NCBI GenBank assembly: GCA_008477525.1
Contig: SPDT01000001.1
Span: 4,712,001-4,776,000 of the forward strand
Length of the DNA: 64,000 nucleotides
Origin: Hypomyces perniciosus
Taxonomy: Eukaryota; Ascomycota; Sordariomycetes; Hypocreales; Hypocreaceae
Direction: 5' to 3'
Shown here: positions 32,200 to 47,689 of the stretch, in pieces
How positions within the stretch are numbered: position 1 is the stretch's first letter
How the letters are laid out: every line of letters starts with the position of its first letter
Made by a program: the position numbers and the translations under genes
Notes under the pieces: model-generated
Database searches by the model: none
What the model saw: the letters and a program-made list of their open reading frames with translations, nothing else
What the model was told of the DNA's origin: nothing

Positions 32200-34650
32200 T
32201 AGGTATTTTATAGAAAGTAATATTTAATTATTTTATAAGTAGTTTAAAGCTTTTTTATTTTTATAATAGTATTAATATAATATTTATAATAGGTTAGTTT
32301 ATTATAACGTAAAGTATTAAGCTTATAATTAAATAGTAAAAAAGCTAATAAATAGCTAGTTATAGAATATTTAACACTATTATATATAAATTAAATAAAA
32401 GATAATTTTTATAGTTAATTATTTTATTATTTACTATAAAAAAATATAAATAATATTTTAAAGTTTAATTCCACTATTTAATTTAACTATTAGTTTATAA
32501 GTAAAAAGTAATACTAAATTACTATTTATAAATAAATAAGTAATAGAAACTTTACTAAAATCTAGATTTAAGTAATGAATTTCTATTAAAGATAAGTCCT
32601 TATAGTATTCTTAAAATTAAATAAATATATTTTATGAAAAGGTTAGCGATTCTGCTATTTATAATATATACTATTATAAGTATATATAAAGTATATTTTA
32701 TATATTGATTAACGATAATAAAAATTATATTATATAAGTGTTTGCTTTATAGTTTAAGATTTCCGGTAAATCTATAATAAAATCTATAAAAACTTCTTTA
32801 AAGGGTTTTTTAAGTATTAATAATAAAGTAAGTTTACTATAAAGTTAATGAGTTCTTGCTTTTATTGTCTAGTAAATATAATATATAGATATATAATATT
32901 TAATATTTTACTTTATACTTTACTAATAATAGGTTAATATAATGCATTTTACAGTATAATTAATTTTTTAATATTTAATTGTTAAATTATTATAAAGTAA
33001 TATTAAAATTTTAGTATAAAGACCTATTAATATATAGACTTTACTTTAATAGTAAATTAACTGGTTATTATTAATAACTTAATTACTATTATAAAATATA
33101 TTAATTACTTTTTAGCTTTAAACCTTTCTTAAATAAAATAATCTTTTTATTAAATTTATAAAATAGTTAAATATAAAGACTTTTATAGTTTTAGCAGTAA
33201 ATTTACAGTAGTTTACTGTATAACTTATAAACTAGTAGTTATAACTTTAACTATTATATTTTATAAGTAAACTATTTACTAAGTAGTATTTAATCCCTAT
33301 CCTTTAACTTAAAGTAATACTAAAGTAATACTTTTATTTATAGGCAATTTTATATATTCCTAGTTATTATAATATACTGCTATAAATGCTTTTAGTTTAT
33401 ATAAATTATTAGCTTTTATACTATAAAAATGCTATAAAATTATTAATATATAGCCTTACTGCAATTCTTTAATTGTAATAAAATTATAAAAATTAAGGCA
33501 TTAAAATAAAGTATTAATAAAGTTAGACTTCCCTGGCCTATATTTAATACAAAAATTAAATAAAACTAGCTTATTAAAAGCCTTTACCTGCCAGTATAAA
33601 AGCTTTTATTTATTTATAAAGTAATAGTAGTTAAAATAGTTTATTATAACTTAAATCTCTATATTTATATAAGCTAAATAATATCTTTATATTTAAAAAG
33701 CCTTTATAATAGTAAGAAATTTAATATTAAAGGTATAATAATATAATTTAAAATTATTTAGCTTTTTTAATATATATACTATAAAGTATTAGATATTTTA
33801 CTGGTATTAAGCTAATAGTGCTTTAATTATATAATTTAATGCATTTATTTTTATATAAATTAGCGTTTTTAAGTTATAATATATTAAAATAGGTTTTTTA
33901 AAAACTTTCCTTTAAGCTATTAAAAAGCTTTAAAAGCATTAGGCTTTAGCTGTAAAGAACCTTTTTACTTTTTATAAGTAAAATCTATTAAAGGTACTGT
34001 AATTTTATTATAATCTTTAATAAAGTAATAGTAAAACCCTGTAAATTTTAGAAATATAAAGATATTGTAAATGCTTTTAAACATTAGCCATTTAGTAATA
34101 GCTTAAATATATAACTATTTTATTTTAATTTTATTAAGTGTAATAATATATTTAAAGAAAGGTATTAAAGTAATATAAAAGATATATTTATTAATATTAA
34201 TATATAGCTTTATATTTTACAACTTTTTAAAAACTTAGCGAATATATTATGTATACTTTTTAAAGGTATAGCTATAGATTAATATATTATTAAAATATAT
34301 AATATAAATAAAATTAACTAGATTTTATGGTGTATTATTGATATATTATTAAAAAGTTATAGGGGAATTTATAAGGCTAAATAGTATAATATTATATTTA
34401 AAGTATTTATATCAGTAGCGAAATATTATCTTTTACTTATCTTTTTTATAAATAAGTATTTAATAATATATATCTTTCAAATTAAATTTAATAAAAGTTT
34501 TAATATATAAAAGTTTATTAAAAGTTTTGAAAATTAATAGTAAAAGAGTGCAGTTTTTGCGAGTTATTTTATTTAAAGTATAGAAATTAATATATATTTA
34601 TAGTTTACTGCCTTTTTTCAGTATAAATATTATAGGGGCACTTATAAGAT
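32200..34650 (-). pseudogene. G2 pol remnant (RT, RNase H, integrase)
   Basis: Reading minus from about 34630: an RT entry (KGSKL, then INF-x-TLNKITRKN), a LNDF/KFNLKDIYY-like catalytic segment, an NSPITF run and the YLDDILIYS box decayed to YFNNILIYS (about 34268-34300). The RNase H end with its RPGK-x-NPAD-like run lies near 33500, and integrase near 32200-32800. All domains are in the gypsy order with many RIP-type stops, and the catalytic Asp pair has become Asn-Asn. Confidence 0.8.
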
Positions 34651-36647
34651 TAATAGACTGCTAAATTTATATATTTTATAGTGCTTTTTTTAAATATTTA
34701 TAGAAAGCTTTTAGCTTTTTAGGTGCTAGGTTATAGATAAGACTTTATAGAGGCATTTTCTTATTTTTTAATTTAATAGTATACTGTCGATTTATTTATA
34801 TATTAGCAGTTTTTTTTATAGAGAACATATTAATAAGATTATAATATATAGGAAGTAATTTTAAATATAAGGCTAATTTATAGCTTTTTAGGGAAGTAGT
34901 TTTATTTAAGTTAAAAGATAGTAGGTTTTTTAAACCTTTTAGCCTAAATTTTAATTTCTTTTTAGCTATTAATATAAACGCTATTTAAGCTTTTTTAATA
35001 GTTTATTATAGCTGCTTTTTAAAGGCTATTAAAGTAATAGAATCTTTACTTAAAGGATAATTTTATTAATTATACTTTTATAAAAGGGTAGGATCAGCTT
35101 CTTAAAATTAAAGTCTTTTTAAAATACAGTTTTTTAGGCTATTAGCGATAATGCAATAAAGTAATTATTTTTTCTTTACTTTTTAATTATTAACTATTTT
35201 TATATATATATTTATATAATTATAAGTTATAGTAGAAATACCTAGGAAAATAGCGGTAAGTTTAAGAGCTAGTAATAGACTTTTTAATTGATTTTTTTAT
35301 TATAAAGAGAAAATATAAATATTATTACTAGGATTAAATAAGGTATTTATATATTGCTAGTAGCTATTTAATTGTATTTTCTCTAGTTATTTTATAAGTG
35401 TATTTATATAGTAATTATATTTTTAAGGTTAATAAACTATAGGTTTAGTATTTCTATTAGTAAAGTATAGCTAAATAGGGTTATTATACTTTTTAATAGA
35501 GTAGTATTTACTATTATATTTTATACAATTAAGAGTTTGGCAGGAGGTTTTATAGTAAAGATTATTATATTTTTAATAAATTATTAAGCTAGGGAGGTTT
35601 TTTTGTTTTTTTAAACTTTTAGATACTTTAATTATTGTATTTTTTAAAGTATTAGCGGTATAATTTTAATGTAATCCCTGCTAACTAATAGGTTTAGTTT
35701 TTTTGTATTTTTTTAAAGATTAAAATTCCTATTAAAAGCTATTTACATTACTAGTATAACTATATATAAAAGTTTTAGCGATTATACTAGTATAAATTAA
35801 CTTTTATTAGGTTATAAGGATTTTATAGTAAAGTATATGTTTATTTATTATAGGGGAAAGGTATTATAAGAATATATAAGTTTTAAGTTGTAAAGGGGTT
35901 GTGTTAAGGAATTTACTTTTAATAATTTTAAATTAAAAGAGAAATAACTGAAAATTCTATCTAGTAGTTTAATATAGGTAAAAGATTTATAAAGTCGTTT
36001 TATAGTATTTAGTTAAGCTATTGCAATTATTATTTTTAAGCTATTAATGAAATTTATTTTAAGTAATTAATTTAATGGATCTACTTTTTTCTTTAAAACA
36101 GTTAATTTATTACTATTAAATATTTCTTTTTAAGTAAAAAGTAATATAAGTGATTTTATAAGCTATTCAAGAAAAGGTATTAGGGGATAATTTAAACTGC
36201 CTTTTAATAATAATAAAAAAAGTCTATAATTCTATTTAAGACTTTCTTTTATAATAAAAAGTTTAAATTTACACTTTACTTTAATTGCCTTTATAAAGTT
36301 ATTTTAAATTAATAGTATATAATAACCTAATTATAGGAAATAAACCTTTAATCTTTAAGAGTTTAAAAGAATAGGTTTCCCTTTAAAGAAAAGTATTTAA
36401 ATATTTCTTTTTTAAATATATTTACTACTTTTCTTTTATTTATTAAATATAAATATTAAATTCTTTTTTTATAAATAAAGTATTATTTAAATGGTTTAGT
36501 TAATAATTTAAAAAAGTAACTTTATTTAAAGGTCTTTATATTTAAAATATAGCTTTTTTATTAAAAGTATATTAATTATTTGCCGCTAAAGGCATTTTTA
36601 ACTTTAATAGTCTTTTTACCTTTACTAAAAATAGTAAAAGATTAGTA

Positions 36648-36909
36648 TATTAAAGACTTTTTTTAAGGTAAATAGACTAGGTAAAGGGCTGCGACTTTAA
36701 GGAAAAGTAGAGGAGGTTAAAGAGCAGTTATTTAAAGGAGAGATAGATATTAATAAGCAGGTAATAAGCTAGAAACTAGTAGTTTAGTATAGTAGTAGTA
36801 GTTTACTAGTCTTTAAAGTTCTATATCTTTAGGGACTATAGTTGCTTATATATATATATTCTGGCCTATATAATATTATAGGAGCTCTGGAGCTTCCGGT
36901 CTCCTAATA
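36648..36909 (-). repeat. 5' LTR of G2
   Basis: 262 bp. On the minus strand it begins TATTAGGAGACCGGAAGC (TG changed to TA). Confidence 0.9.
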
Positions 36910-39595
36910 ACTATATAATATACCCTTTAAGTGCAATAGTCTAAATAAAGCGCTTATATTCCCTGTAATCCTATATAAAAGGGCAAGGTATAAAAGAGTT
37001 TTTCCTATTAACTTGAACTATAGCTGCAGTGCCTAAATCTAGTTAAATTAAAACTTTTTTTAGCTTTTATTTTAATTCCCTTAAATATATAATAGGAACC
37101 TTAATGTATTTTAATTCCTTTAATATAGAATTAAATATATAACCTAAAGCTATATTAAATAATTTCGCGCGAAATAATACTAGGCTTATAACTATTAAAC
37201 TATAAATTTAATAAAAGTAAAGCTTGATATAATCTATATAGATAAGTAAACTTATATACTATATAATATAAATTAAATATTTTAAAAAGATTATTATTTT
37301 TATTATATAATTTATATAATACTTTTTTATTGAAGATAATAAATAAACTCTTTTATAATAAACTTAAAACTATAAAATTAAAATACTATTAAAAAAAGAT
37401 TTACTATATTAAAAAAAAAGAATGTAATAAATTATAGGTAATAAAGAAATAATTAAATAATAATTTAATAAAGGGATTTATTTATAAATAATAAATATAA
37501 TATACTAATAATAAAATTAAAAAGTAATATTTATATTTATTAAAACTATTAAAAGTTAAATAATATTATTATTAAAAATAAATATTTATTACTATTAAAT
37601 TAAAAAAACCTTTAATACTATAAACTATATAAAGGTATATATAAGATTTAATATTATTACTATATTTAATAATATTTATATTTTTAGAAAGGATATATAG
37701 AAAATAGTATTTATTCTAAAGTTTAGGCTTTTTAAAATATTAATTATACCTTTAAGCTTTTATAATATATTTATTATATTTTAATATTATCTTAACTATA
37801 CTCTTTATAACCTTATTAACTATATTTATATAATATATTTTTATAATATTATTATATATTTATTAAATAAAAGAATATTAAAAATATATATATAAAGTAA
37901 TATTTTACTTTTAAAATATTAGCTTTTAAATTAATATTATTAAATGTAAGTTTCAAATAATTAAAATAAAATACCTTAATTTAATTATTACTTTAAACAA
38001 TTTAAAAATAAATTTAATAAAAGTTAAAGTTATATTAAATTAATAACTATTTAAAAAAGTAAAAGATTTATAAAAGTTATTTAATTTTATAAGTTTTTAT
38101 TACTATTTTATTTAAAAATACTTTAAAATAAATCTATTATTAAATAAACTTTTAAAAAAAGATTAATTATATATTAAAAGAAATTATAAAAAGTATTTAA
38201 TTTAATTAAATATATATTTGAATTAACTTTTATTTTAGCCTTTTTTAAGTATGATAAATAAATAGTCTTTAAAACTTATATGTTTAATTAAATATTGAAT
38301 AATATTTTATTATAGTATAATAAAAAAGGTATTTATACTTTATTATATTCTTTTATGAAATATAATATTTAAAAGTATAATTATAAAGTTAAAATGGAAA
38401 ACCTTTAATTATTATTAATATTATAAAAAAGTAATATTTAAAAGTATAAAGTTTATAAAGACTTAATATTATTATAAATTATAAAAGTTTTAAATATTTT
38501 ACTTTAATTAAAGCTTTAAATTAATAATAAATTTAATAATATAAACTTCTTTTTAACTTTAATTTTAATATTATTTATTTATTTAACTTTAAAGCTATAA
38601 AGTTAAATACTTTAAATAAAAAGGTTAAAGGTAAATTTATAAAATTAAACCCTTTTAATAATTAAATTTAAAATAAGTAATATATTATTTTTTATAAAGT
38701 CTTTTTAATTTAAAAAGTTAAATAATATTTTAAAAGAAAGTTTTATTAAATATAAAAATATTTATATAAACTGCCTTTATAGTTATAATAATATTTATAA
38801 AAGATACATTAATTAATAATTTAATTATAGTAGTATATAAATAAAATACTATAATAAAAGATATAGGAATTATACTTTAAAACTTTAATATTTATTAATA
38901 CTTAAAATAGCTTTATAAAGAACTTTATATTATAATAAATAATTATTAAATAATAAATAATAAAATTCATTATTAAAATAACTTTTTATTCCCTTTAATA
39001 ATAAACTTTATATATTAATTCTATTTAAAAACTATTTAAATAGTTTAATTAACTATTTAAGTAGATTTAAAACTTTAAACTTTCTTAATTAAATATATTA
39101 ATAATTATAAATTTTAAAAAATACTTAAATATTCATATAATTTTATAAATTATATATTAAAATAAAGGCTTTATAATTTTTATTATAAAGTTTCCTTTAA
39201 CTATAATCTATTTTATTTTATATATAATTAAATATTTTTATTGATTATATTAAAGTAGTACTTAAATCTTACTATTATAATATTACTTATAAATATTTAA
39301 TAGTAATAGTTTACTACTTTATAAAAATATATTATTTTATATTGATTATTTTATTAATAATAATAATATTAATTAATATATTTATTAATAAGATTTACTG
39401 CCTATATAAAATATTTAATAATATTATATTAAATTATAATATATAGTTTATATTAAAGTTCTAGAAATAATTTTAAAGTAATTAAAAGTTATATTTAAAT
39501 AGTTATTAGTATATTACTTTAAAACTAATAATTAAATTAAAAGATTTAATATAAATATAAAATAATACTTATAAGACTTTTTTAATATTTATTGC
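36910..39595. other. Heavily RIP-degraded DNA, no gene
   Basis: Apart from the short repeat above and some higher-GC sequence at 36930-37190, nothing is recognisable. It is probably older retroelement DNA. Confidence 0.5.
37196..37259 (+). repeat. 65-bp direct repeat, copy 2
   Basis: See 29822-29886. Differences are mostly transitions. Confidence 0.65.
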
Positions 39596-39963
39596 TATTA
39601 AAATTAAAAGGGAATATTAGACTTTATTTAAATATAACTTTTAAAAACCTGTATTTAAGATAGTAATAAAGAAATAATTAAGAGTTTATCAAATAAAAAT
39701 GACGGATATAATTGAATTATATTTAATTTAATAATAAAAGGTAATAAAATATCTAGTAATATATAGTTAATATAAAAGTAATAAGAAAAATAAAGGTTTT
39801 ATTTATTATTATAATCCTTTAATTTAATAATAGATATATAGTAATAGAATTAAGTTTATAAATATACTTTTATTTTTTATAAAATATATTTATATACCGA
39901 ATTCCTTAAATTAATTTATATTTAAATAAATAATAAAGTATTTTAGTTAAGGTTTTTATAATA
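39596..39963 (-). repeat. LTR of the H family (368 bp)
   Basis: Minus-strand copy of the LTRs at 1045-1408 and 50950-51316. On the minus strand it begins TATTATAAAAACC and ends TTTTAATA. The upstream internal side (39964 onward) matches 1-1044, so it is a 3' LTR. No target duplication was seen. Confidence 0.65.
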
Positions 39964-41738
39964 TTTATTATAAATATTATATTAAATTTAAAGTAAGTAA
40001 TAAAGTTAATTTTAATTTGATTATTATTATTAAAAATAAAAGAAAATTCTTAATTTATATTAATATTCTTTTAAAACTTAATTTTAATATTAAGCTTAAA
40101 CTTATGTTTGATTAAAATAAAAAGGTTATTTAATTATATTAAAATCTTTATTTTTTAGTATGTCTTTTATAGTTGTTTTATAATAAATACTATTTTATAT
40201 AACTTTAAAGTAAATATAAAATTTAAATAGAAAAAAGTAATTAAATATGAAAAGAAATAAAAGAAATAATTAATATAATTCAAATAAAAACAAATAGTTA
40301 TTATAATTAATATAAAAAATAATAATAAATAATTATAATTTTTTTAAAAGTATTAAATATAAACTGTAAATAAAAATTTAAAGTTAAAAAGATTTATAAA
40401 ATTCTTTAATTTTTAATTAAAAAAGCTTAAAATAATTAATTATAATAATATTATTTTTAATATCTTTTTTAATATAATTAAATTATAATAAATTATATTT
40501 TAATTTATTATAAAAAGTAAAGTTATATAAAGTAAAAATAATACTTTTATTATTAATAAATAAAAAATTATTTATTTAATTTATTTATTTAATTTCTTTT
40601 TTATTAAAATTATTCATATAAAAATTAATAAATATAAAATTATAAAATTAATATTTAATTAAATAGGAATTATTATAGAAGAAATTATTTTAATAACAAT
40701 TTAAAGGAATTAAATATTAATTAAATTTAATTTAATTATAATTTTATTAATTAAAAATAAGAATTATAAAAAGCTATTATATTTATTTTTAAATATTTAA
40801 CTTTTTTAAAAAAAAGTTAAAGCTTTTATTTTTAATAATATAAACTTTAGTAAAAATTAATTTTAATTAAATTATAATTCTTTTATTTAATTTAATGATA
40901 AAATAATTATATATTTAAATAATAATAAAAATATTATTATTTAAATTAAAAAAATATTTATATTAAAAATTAAAAAATTATATCTTAATTTATTTTTTAA
41001 AATTTATAGAATTTACTTTTTAAAATTTATAGAATTTATTTTTATTTTTTAAAGATTTAATTAATATAATTTTAAAATAACATAAAAGATTAAAAAGAAA
41101 AATATTTTTAATATTATAGTAAATAATATATTAAAAAAAGTAATTTAATTAATTTTTGTAATTATAAATAATAATTAAAATTAAAAACGTTTTAAATAAA
41201 AAGAATTATTATAAAAAGGAATTAACTTAAAGGTCTTTTTTTATTTATTAAAAAATTTTAATATAAATTTTTAAATTAATTAAGAAATTATATTTAATCT
41301 TTTTTTTTAAATTATATAATAATTATATTATTTTTTTATAACTTTTTTAATTTTTAATTTTTCTAAATATTAAAAAAACTTTAAAATTTATTGTATAAAT
41401 TTAAAATGAAATTAAATTTATTATTTCTTTAAAATAATTATTTAAAAAACAATTATATTTTTTAATTAATAAAAAGAATTATATTTAAAAAAGTTTAAAA
41501 AGTTTATTAATTATTTTAAATTATTGTATTATTTTCTTTCTTCTATTTACTTTATTAAAAATAATTTTTATTAAATTATTTTTTTTTTAAACTTAATAAA
41601 AATACCTTTAATTAATTTTTTAATAACTTTATTAAATTTAATACTTTTTTAAATTTATCAAAAATTACTTTTTTTAAAATATTTAAAAATTACTTTATTT
41701 AATTTAATATATTAATATTGATTTTTAAAATAATTAAT
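39964..41738 (-). mobile_element. Internal remnant of an H-family element
   Basis: Its start matches the reverse complement of 1-1044. It runs up to the F insertion point and is so depleted of G/C that no protein motif remains readable. Confidence 0.45.
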
Positions 41739-42016
41739 TATTAAGTTAAAGAGATTAAGACTTTACTGCCTATTAATATTAAAGCTAGTATTAAAGAGCT
41801 TTAATTTGTTTTTTAAATAAGTAGAAACTAATATATTTATTATATAAATAATATATTAAATAATATAAATATTTATAATGCATTTATATATAGCCTGTTC
41901 TTTATATTAGCTATATATATATATAATAAAGCTATTATAATATATTTTCTTTTATAGAATTAAGCTTTATATATTTTTTCTATATACTTTACATAGCTAT
42001 ATAATACTTTATAATA
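41739..42016 (+). repeat. 5' LTR of F
   Basis: It starts TATTAAGTTAAA and ends TTTATAATA, followed by ATTATAAGC (GTTATGAGC before RIP), the primer-binding site. About 278 bp. Confidence 0.7.
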
Positions 42017-43848
42017 ATTATAAGCTTAAATAATAACTATTAAAATTATTAAAAACTTTTACTTTAATATTATATATCTCTTTATACCTTTTACCTTTAC
42101 CTATAAACTATTAAAGCTATTTTTTATAATAAATAATATAAAGGATATTACTTTTATAAAGGTAGAATTAATAGTTTAGTAAATTAAATTGATTACTATT
42201 TTAATTAATTATTTAATTACTATTAAAGTTTAAAATACAATTAAATTAAAAAATTTTAATTAATTAAATAATAATTTCTTTACTTTTAAACTATTTACTT
42301 TAATAAAAGTAAAGGTAATTGCAATTAAAGTATATAATTTTAATACCTTTTTAATAAATATTTTTATTTATTATAATAATATACTTTAAAAGTATTAATT
42401 CTTTAATATTAATTAAAAAAAAGGTTAAAGTTATTTTTTTAAAGTAAATTTAAAAGATAGTTAAATTTAATATTTATATTTTAATTTTAATAAACCTTTA
42501 AACTATAGCTTTAGCCTTTACTGCTACTAAAGCAGTTTATAATAATAATAAAGACTTTAATATAAAGTATATTATTCGCTAAATTATTAAAAAGCTTAAA
42601 TATTAATTAACTTTTTATAAAACTATAATATATAAAGAAATATATTTATTTTATTAATATATATTATATAAAGTAAAATATAAGAATATTAAGTTAAAGT
42701 ATAGTATATTTATTAAATATATATTTATATAAATGTAATAAAGTATAAACTTTTTAAAGTTATAAAAATAGTTTTTTAAATAGTTTTTTTTAAAGCTATT
42801 AAAATATATTTTCTTTTAAGATTTACTGCCTATTATTTATTTTAAATAAATAGTTTAATTAAAAGTAATAAAATAAAAAATACTTTTTGTTTTAATTAAT
42901 TTACCTAGCTTCTTTTAAATAATATAAGGAATATAAAAAACTATATTTATAGCTTTTATATAATATTTAATAATTACTTAAATAATATATTAAATAATAA
43001 TAATAGATATTTAAAGCTTTTTATTAATAGAAAATACCTATACAGACTTTAAAGATATATTTAGCCTTTGAATAATTATAGTAAAGTATATACTATATTT
43101 ATTAAAAAGCTTAAAAAAAAAGGATATATACTTTTATATTTAAACAGGCTATAAAGATTTATATATACCTATAAAAAGATGAATAATAAATTATTTATAA
43201 AAAGTTTAGTAAAAGTAGTATTAACTTTACTGCTTTAATATAAAAAGGAATAGCTTTAAGTATTATAATTATTTTCATTTCTTTAAATTTAATTAATAAA
43301 GAAAATATAAGATTTATCATATATTTAATAAATATATTAATATATAAAATATACTTTACTGCCTTTTTTAAAGTATTTATTTTAATATATATAATATTAT
43401 TTATTTTATAAATAATACAAACTACTTTATATTTAACTCTTTTACCTCAAATATAAAAAAAGATTATATTAAAGTTAAAAGAGCTAGTTATTTAAGAATT
43501 GAAAAAAATAGTATTTATTAAAAAATACTTTTTATTATTTATATTAAAAGATAGTATACTTTATTAAATTTATAAATATAGTTATAATTAACAGATTTTA
43601 TATTAATATTATATTTTTATTAAAGCTTTAAAAAGTTAAGGTTTAGCTAATAAAGTATAATAATATATTTTATATTAATATAGTTAATTTAAATACTATT
43701 ATAAAGACAGTAAAGTATAAAGATAATTTTTTATATCTTTAATATAAGCCTTTATTGCTTTATATTGCCTTTATCTTTAAATATACTATATTAAATAGTT
43801 TACTAGCTCTTTTTATACTCTTTAATATAGATTATAGCATTTATATTT

Positions 43849-44250
43849 TATTACGTGGGAATTAGTACTCCCAAATATATATATAATATATATATATACC
43901 TATATATAACGACTAGTATTAAGCGCAGGAACTGCGCTTTTAATAAAACTATAAAGCAGCAATTAAGTAATATTAAAACTAAAAGATACTATAAATTATT
44001 TAATTATAATACTAGTAGCTAAAAGTTATTAATAGTTACCTTTATATATTTTAGCAGCTATAAACTTATAGGTAGGGTTATATATTAAAAGGGAGAGAAC
44101 GTTATTATATATTAAACTAAATCTATTCCTATATCTTTATACTTTTATACTTTCTTAATCTAGTAACTACTTAAATTAATAGTTAACTTTTTTTAGGTAA
44201 GTTTAATAAAAAAAGTGCAGGTGTATTAGGTATATCAGTTACCTTTAATA
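43849..44250 (-). repeat. Nested solo LTR, family D (402 bp)
   Basis: Exactly the length of 1950-2351 and matching it throughout, including a hairpin (43921-43939). It is absent at the corresponding position of E (near 57130-57150), which defines it as an insertion into F. Confidence 0.8.
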
Positions 44251-47049
44251 AAATATAGCCTTAAAAAGTAGGAAAAGATTAATATATAATCTTTTAAGAT
44301 TATAATATAATTTAAAATAGCTTTAATATTTATAATTAAAATATTTAAGGCTAAAAGCACTTAAAGTACTTAAAGTACTTATAAAAAATATAAAGAATAT
44401 ATATTTTGAAAGAACTATATATATAAAATAAATTATTTTTTACAAACTATTTAATAAACAAGCACTAAAACTATTTTTAAAGATATAATATAAATAATTA
44501 ACTTTTAATATTTAAAAGAAAATATATTATATGGTTATATATATACCTTTTGTTAAATAAAGAATAAAACACTATGTTCAATATTCTTTTTACTGTATAA
44601 ATATAATAAAAATATAATATAATATTTTTATATACTTATTTAAATGAAATAATGAAAAAACTATAATTATAGTTAAAAGTTTATTATACTTTTAGATTTA
44701 GGCTAATATAAAAGGTATTATCTTAAAGTTTACCCTTTTAAATATATATAAGCTAAATAATACTTTAAAATAGGCAGGATAAAAAGTTATAATTAAATTA
44801 ATTGAAATACTAAAAGCTATAAGCTATTAAATTAATTTATAGTTAAAGAATATAAAAGCTATAATATCTATTATTAATATTAATCTAATATATAGCTTTA
44901 ATATAATATTATTTATTAATAAATTAAGGTAACAATTATATAACTTTATATATTTTTTAATAAAAAACTTTTTATAAATTTATAGTTAAATTAAAATAGG
45001 CTTTATATATATAGCTATTATACTTATATATTTAATAAAAACTATAAAGTTAATTAAAAAGAAATTTAAAATTAAACTTAAAAAGCTAATTAAATATTTT
45101 ATTAATTATATTATAAATAATATATATTAGATTTAATTACTTTCTTTAATAAAAGTAATTATTAAAAAAAGTATATAATTTAAGAAAATTAACTTTTTTA
45201 ATAATAATAAAAAGATTATAAATAAACTATTTATAACTAAATTAAATAAACTATTTAATAAAGTTAAAGAAATAAACTAGAACTTAAACTCTTTTTAATA
45301 TATATTTTTATAATAAAGAATACTTTTATAAATAATTTACTTTTTTTTATAAAAAAGGATATAATAAAAACATAGCTTTATATATTAAATATATACAATT
45401 TAATAAAAGTAAATAGTTTATTAAAGCTAAAAGTAAATCAATATATAAAAGATTTATTTACTTTTATAAAAGAAAAGTAAACTTTAAAGAAATATTAGCT
45501 AATAATCTTTTAAATAGTAAAATAATAGTTAATATTTATAAAAGTTTAAGACTTTAAAAGAAATAATATATAAAAAAGGCTAATAAATATTTTTTAATAT
45601 ATAGAATTAAAATATATAGTTGAAATATTATTTTTAAAAATAATGAATCTAATATATATTTAATAATTGTTAAACTCTTTAATTTAAAATTATATTAATT
45701 ATTATTAAATTAATAAAAGTTAATAAATAATAAAGTTACTATTAATATATTAAATTTCTATTTAAAAGTTTAATTAAAATAAAAATTTAAAATACTATAA
45801 AGTTTACTTTATAGTTTATTAAGATCTATAAAAGCGCTTTATTATAGAAAGTATATATATATTTATATTTATAGGATACCTTTTCTATATATTTATTACT
45901 TTATAGTAAAATTTAATTTTAAATTAAAGTAATATAATATTAAAAATATCTTTTTTAATACTTTAAAAAATAAAGATTTAAAATTAATTATATATAAACT
46001 TTTTAACGGTTTTAAATTATTAAATATTTATTTAAAGTTTATTAAAGCTTGATTTAAATCAAAGGATTTATTAAAGTTATAGTTTAATAAACTATCTTTA
46101 ATTTTAAAGTAATAAAAGTTAATTTTAAGGTTTAAAAAACTTTATTTATTTTATAATAAAGCTTAAAAAGTCTTTATTATATTTTATATAAATAATATTT
46201 TTATTATATACCATTATAAAATAAAGCTTTTTATATTAAATTATGAAATACTTTAAAAGTAAAATATAAGTATTATAATAAAAAAATATATAATAGTTTT
46301 TAAAAATTAAAATTATATATAATTATATAAAATATAAAATACACTATTTTTATAACATATATTTTAAAAAGATTATAATGTAATTTAAGTTTAATAAAAA
46401 AATATAATCTTTTATAATTTTAATATTTATTATAAAGCTTTAAAAAGTATATCATAAACTTTAAAAGTAATAATTAAAATATATTAAAAGACTTAATATT
46501 TTATATAATTATTACAATAAAGTTTAATATAATATATAGCGCTTTAACTTTAATAAAAAATACTATAAGTAATTAATTAATTAATATATTATTTATATAT
46601 ATAAGATTTTTTAACTTTTTAATATAAAAAGTAAAAAGAAATATTAATTTTAATTATATTGAATAATATTTTGTTTATTAATAATATAAATATTTAAAAA
46701 CCATTTTAAAAATATTTTATTATATTTCGTTAAGCTTTATTTTATATAATATAATATATTGAAGTATTATTAATATATTTATAATTAAAGTTAAACTATT
46801 TACTTTTATTTAAATATTAAAACAGGCTATAAATCTATCTTACTTTTTTTTAAAAATAAAATTTAAATTTAATATTATTTAAAATATTAACTATACTAAT
46901 TAATTAATTATATATTTTATAATTAAAGAAAATATATAAATTAATATTTATGTATATTATATTAATATATAAAATATATACTTTTAATAAAAATATTAGA
47001 AAAGATTATTTATAGTTTTTACTTTTTTATTAACTTTATATTTATTTAT

Positions 47050-47340
47050 AAATTTCTTAAAGCTTTATTATAGTAATACTTTAAATACTTTAAAGTACTA
47101 TTAAATTCAATAAATATATTATTATTAAAATAAAATATATAAAAATATAAGAAATTAATTAATTTCAATTTATAAACCATAAACTATAAATATATATCCT
47201 ATTAATATAATAACTATTCTTTAAAAGCTTTTTAGCCTTTATATATATATATATAAAGTATTATTATTATTACTATTTAAAGCAGTAGCTTCTTTCAAGT
47301 ATATTAAATCCTGTTTTTTACTAAATTAAATTAAATATAT
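47050..47340 (+). repeat. 290-bp direct repeat, copy 1 (inside F)
   Basis: This part of F recurs immediately after the F 3' LTR, at 48685-48975. The matching region in E lies at about 53540-53840 on the other strand. Confidence 0.65.
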
Positions 47341-47689
47341 AATGCCTTTTTATAGTAAAATATTATTTAATTATATAAGTTTATAAATATATAAAAAAAA
47401 GATAATATATTTATTTAATTATTATTTTTATTCATAGTTTAAAAAAGCTAATATATAATTAATATAAATATTAAATAACTATAAAATATATAATTAAATA
47501 AAATAATATAGGTAAATTAAAAAGGGGTTCTTAAAAAGTATATTAATAAATACTATTAAAATACATATTATATTATTAAAAATAAATAATAAAAATATAT
47601 TAAAAACAGTCTTTTTTATTAGTAATTATTAACTTTAAATAACTTTTATAAAAAAGGGATAATTATATTATAGTAAAGGCAGTAATAAT

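Larger units (their letters stand above)
29887..36909 (-). mobile_element. Ty3/gypsy LTR retrotransposon G2, RIP-degraded
   Basis: 7023 bp with 262-bp LTRs, same family as G1 but inverted. The flanking 5-mers are ATTAT (29882-29886) and ACTAT (36910-36914), a target duplication with one C-to-T change. It retains the RT region that G1 has lost. Confidence 0.9.
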
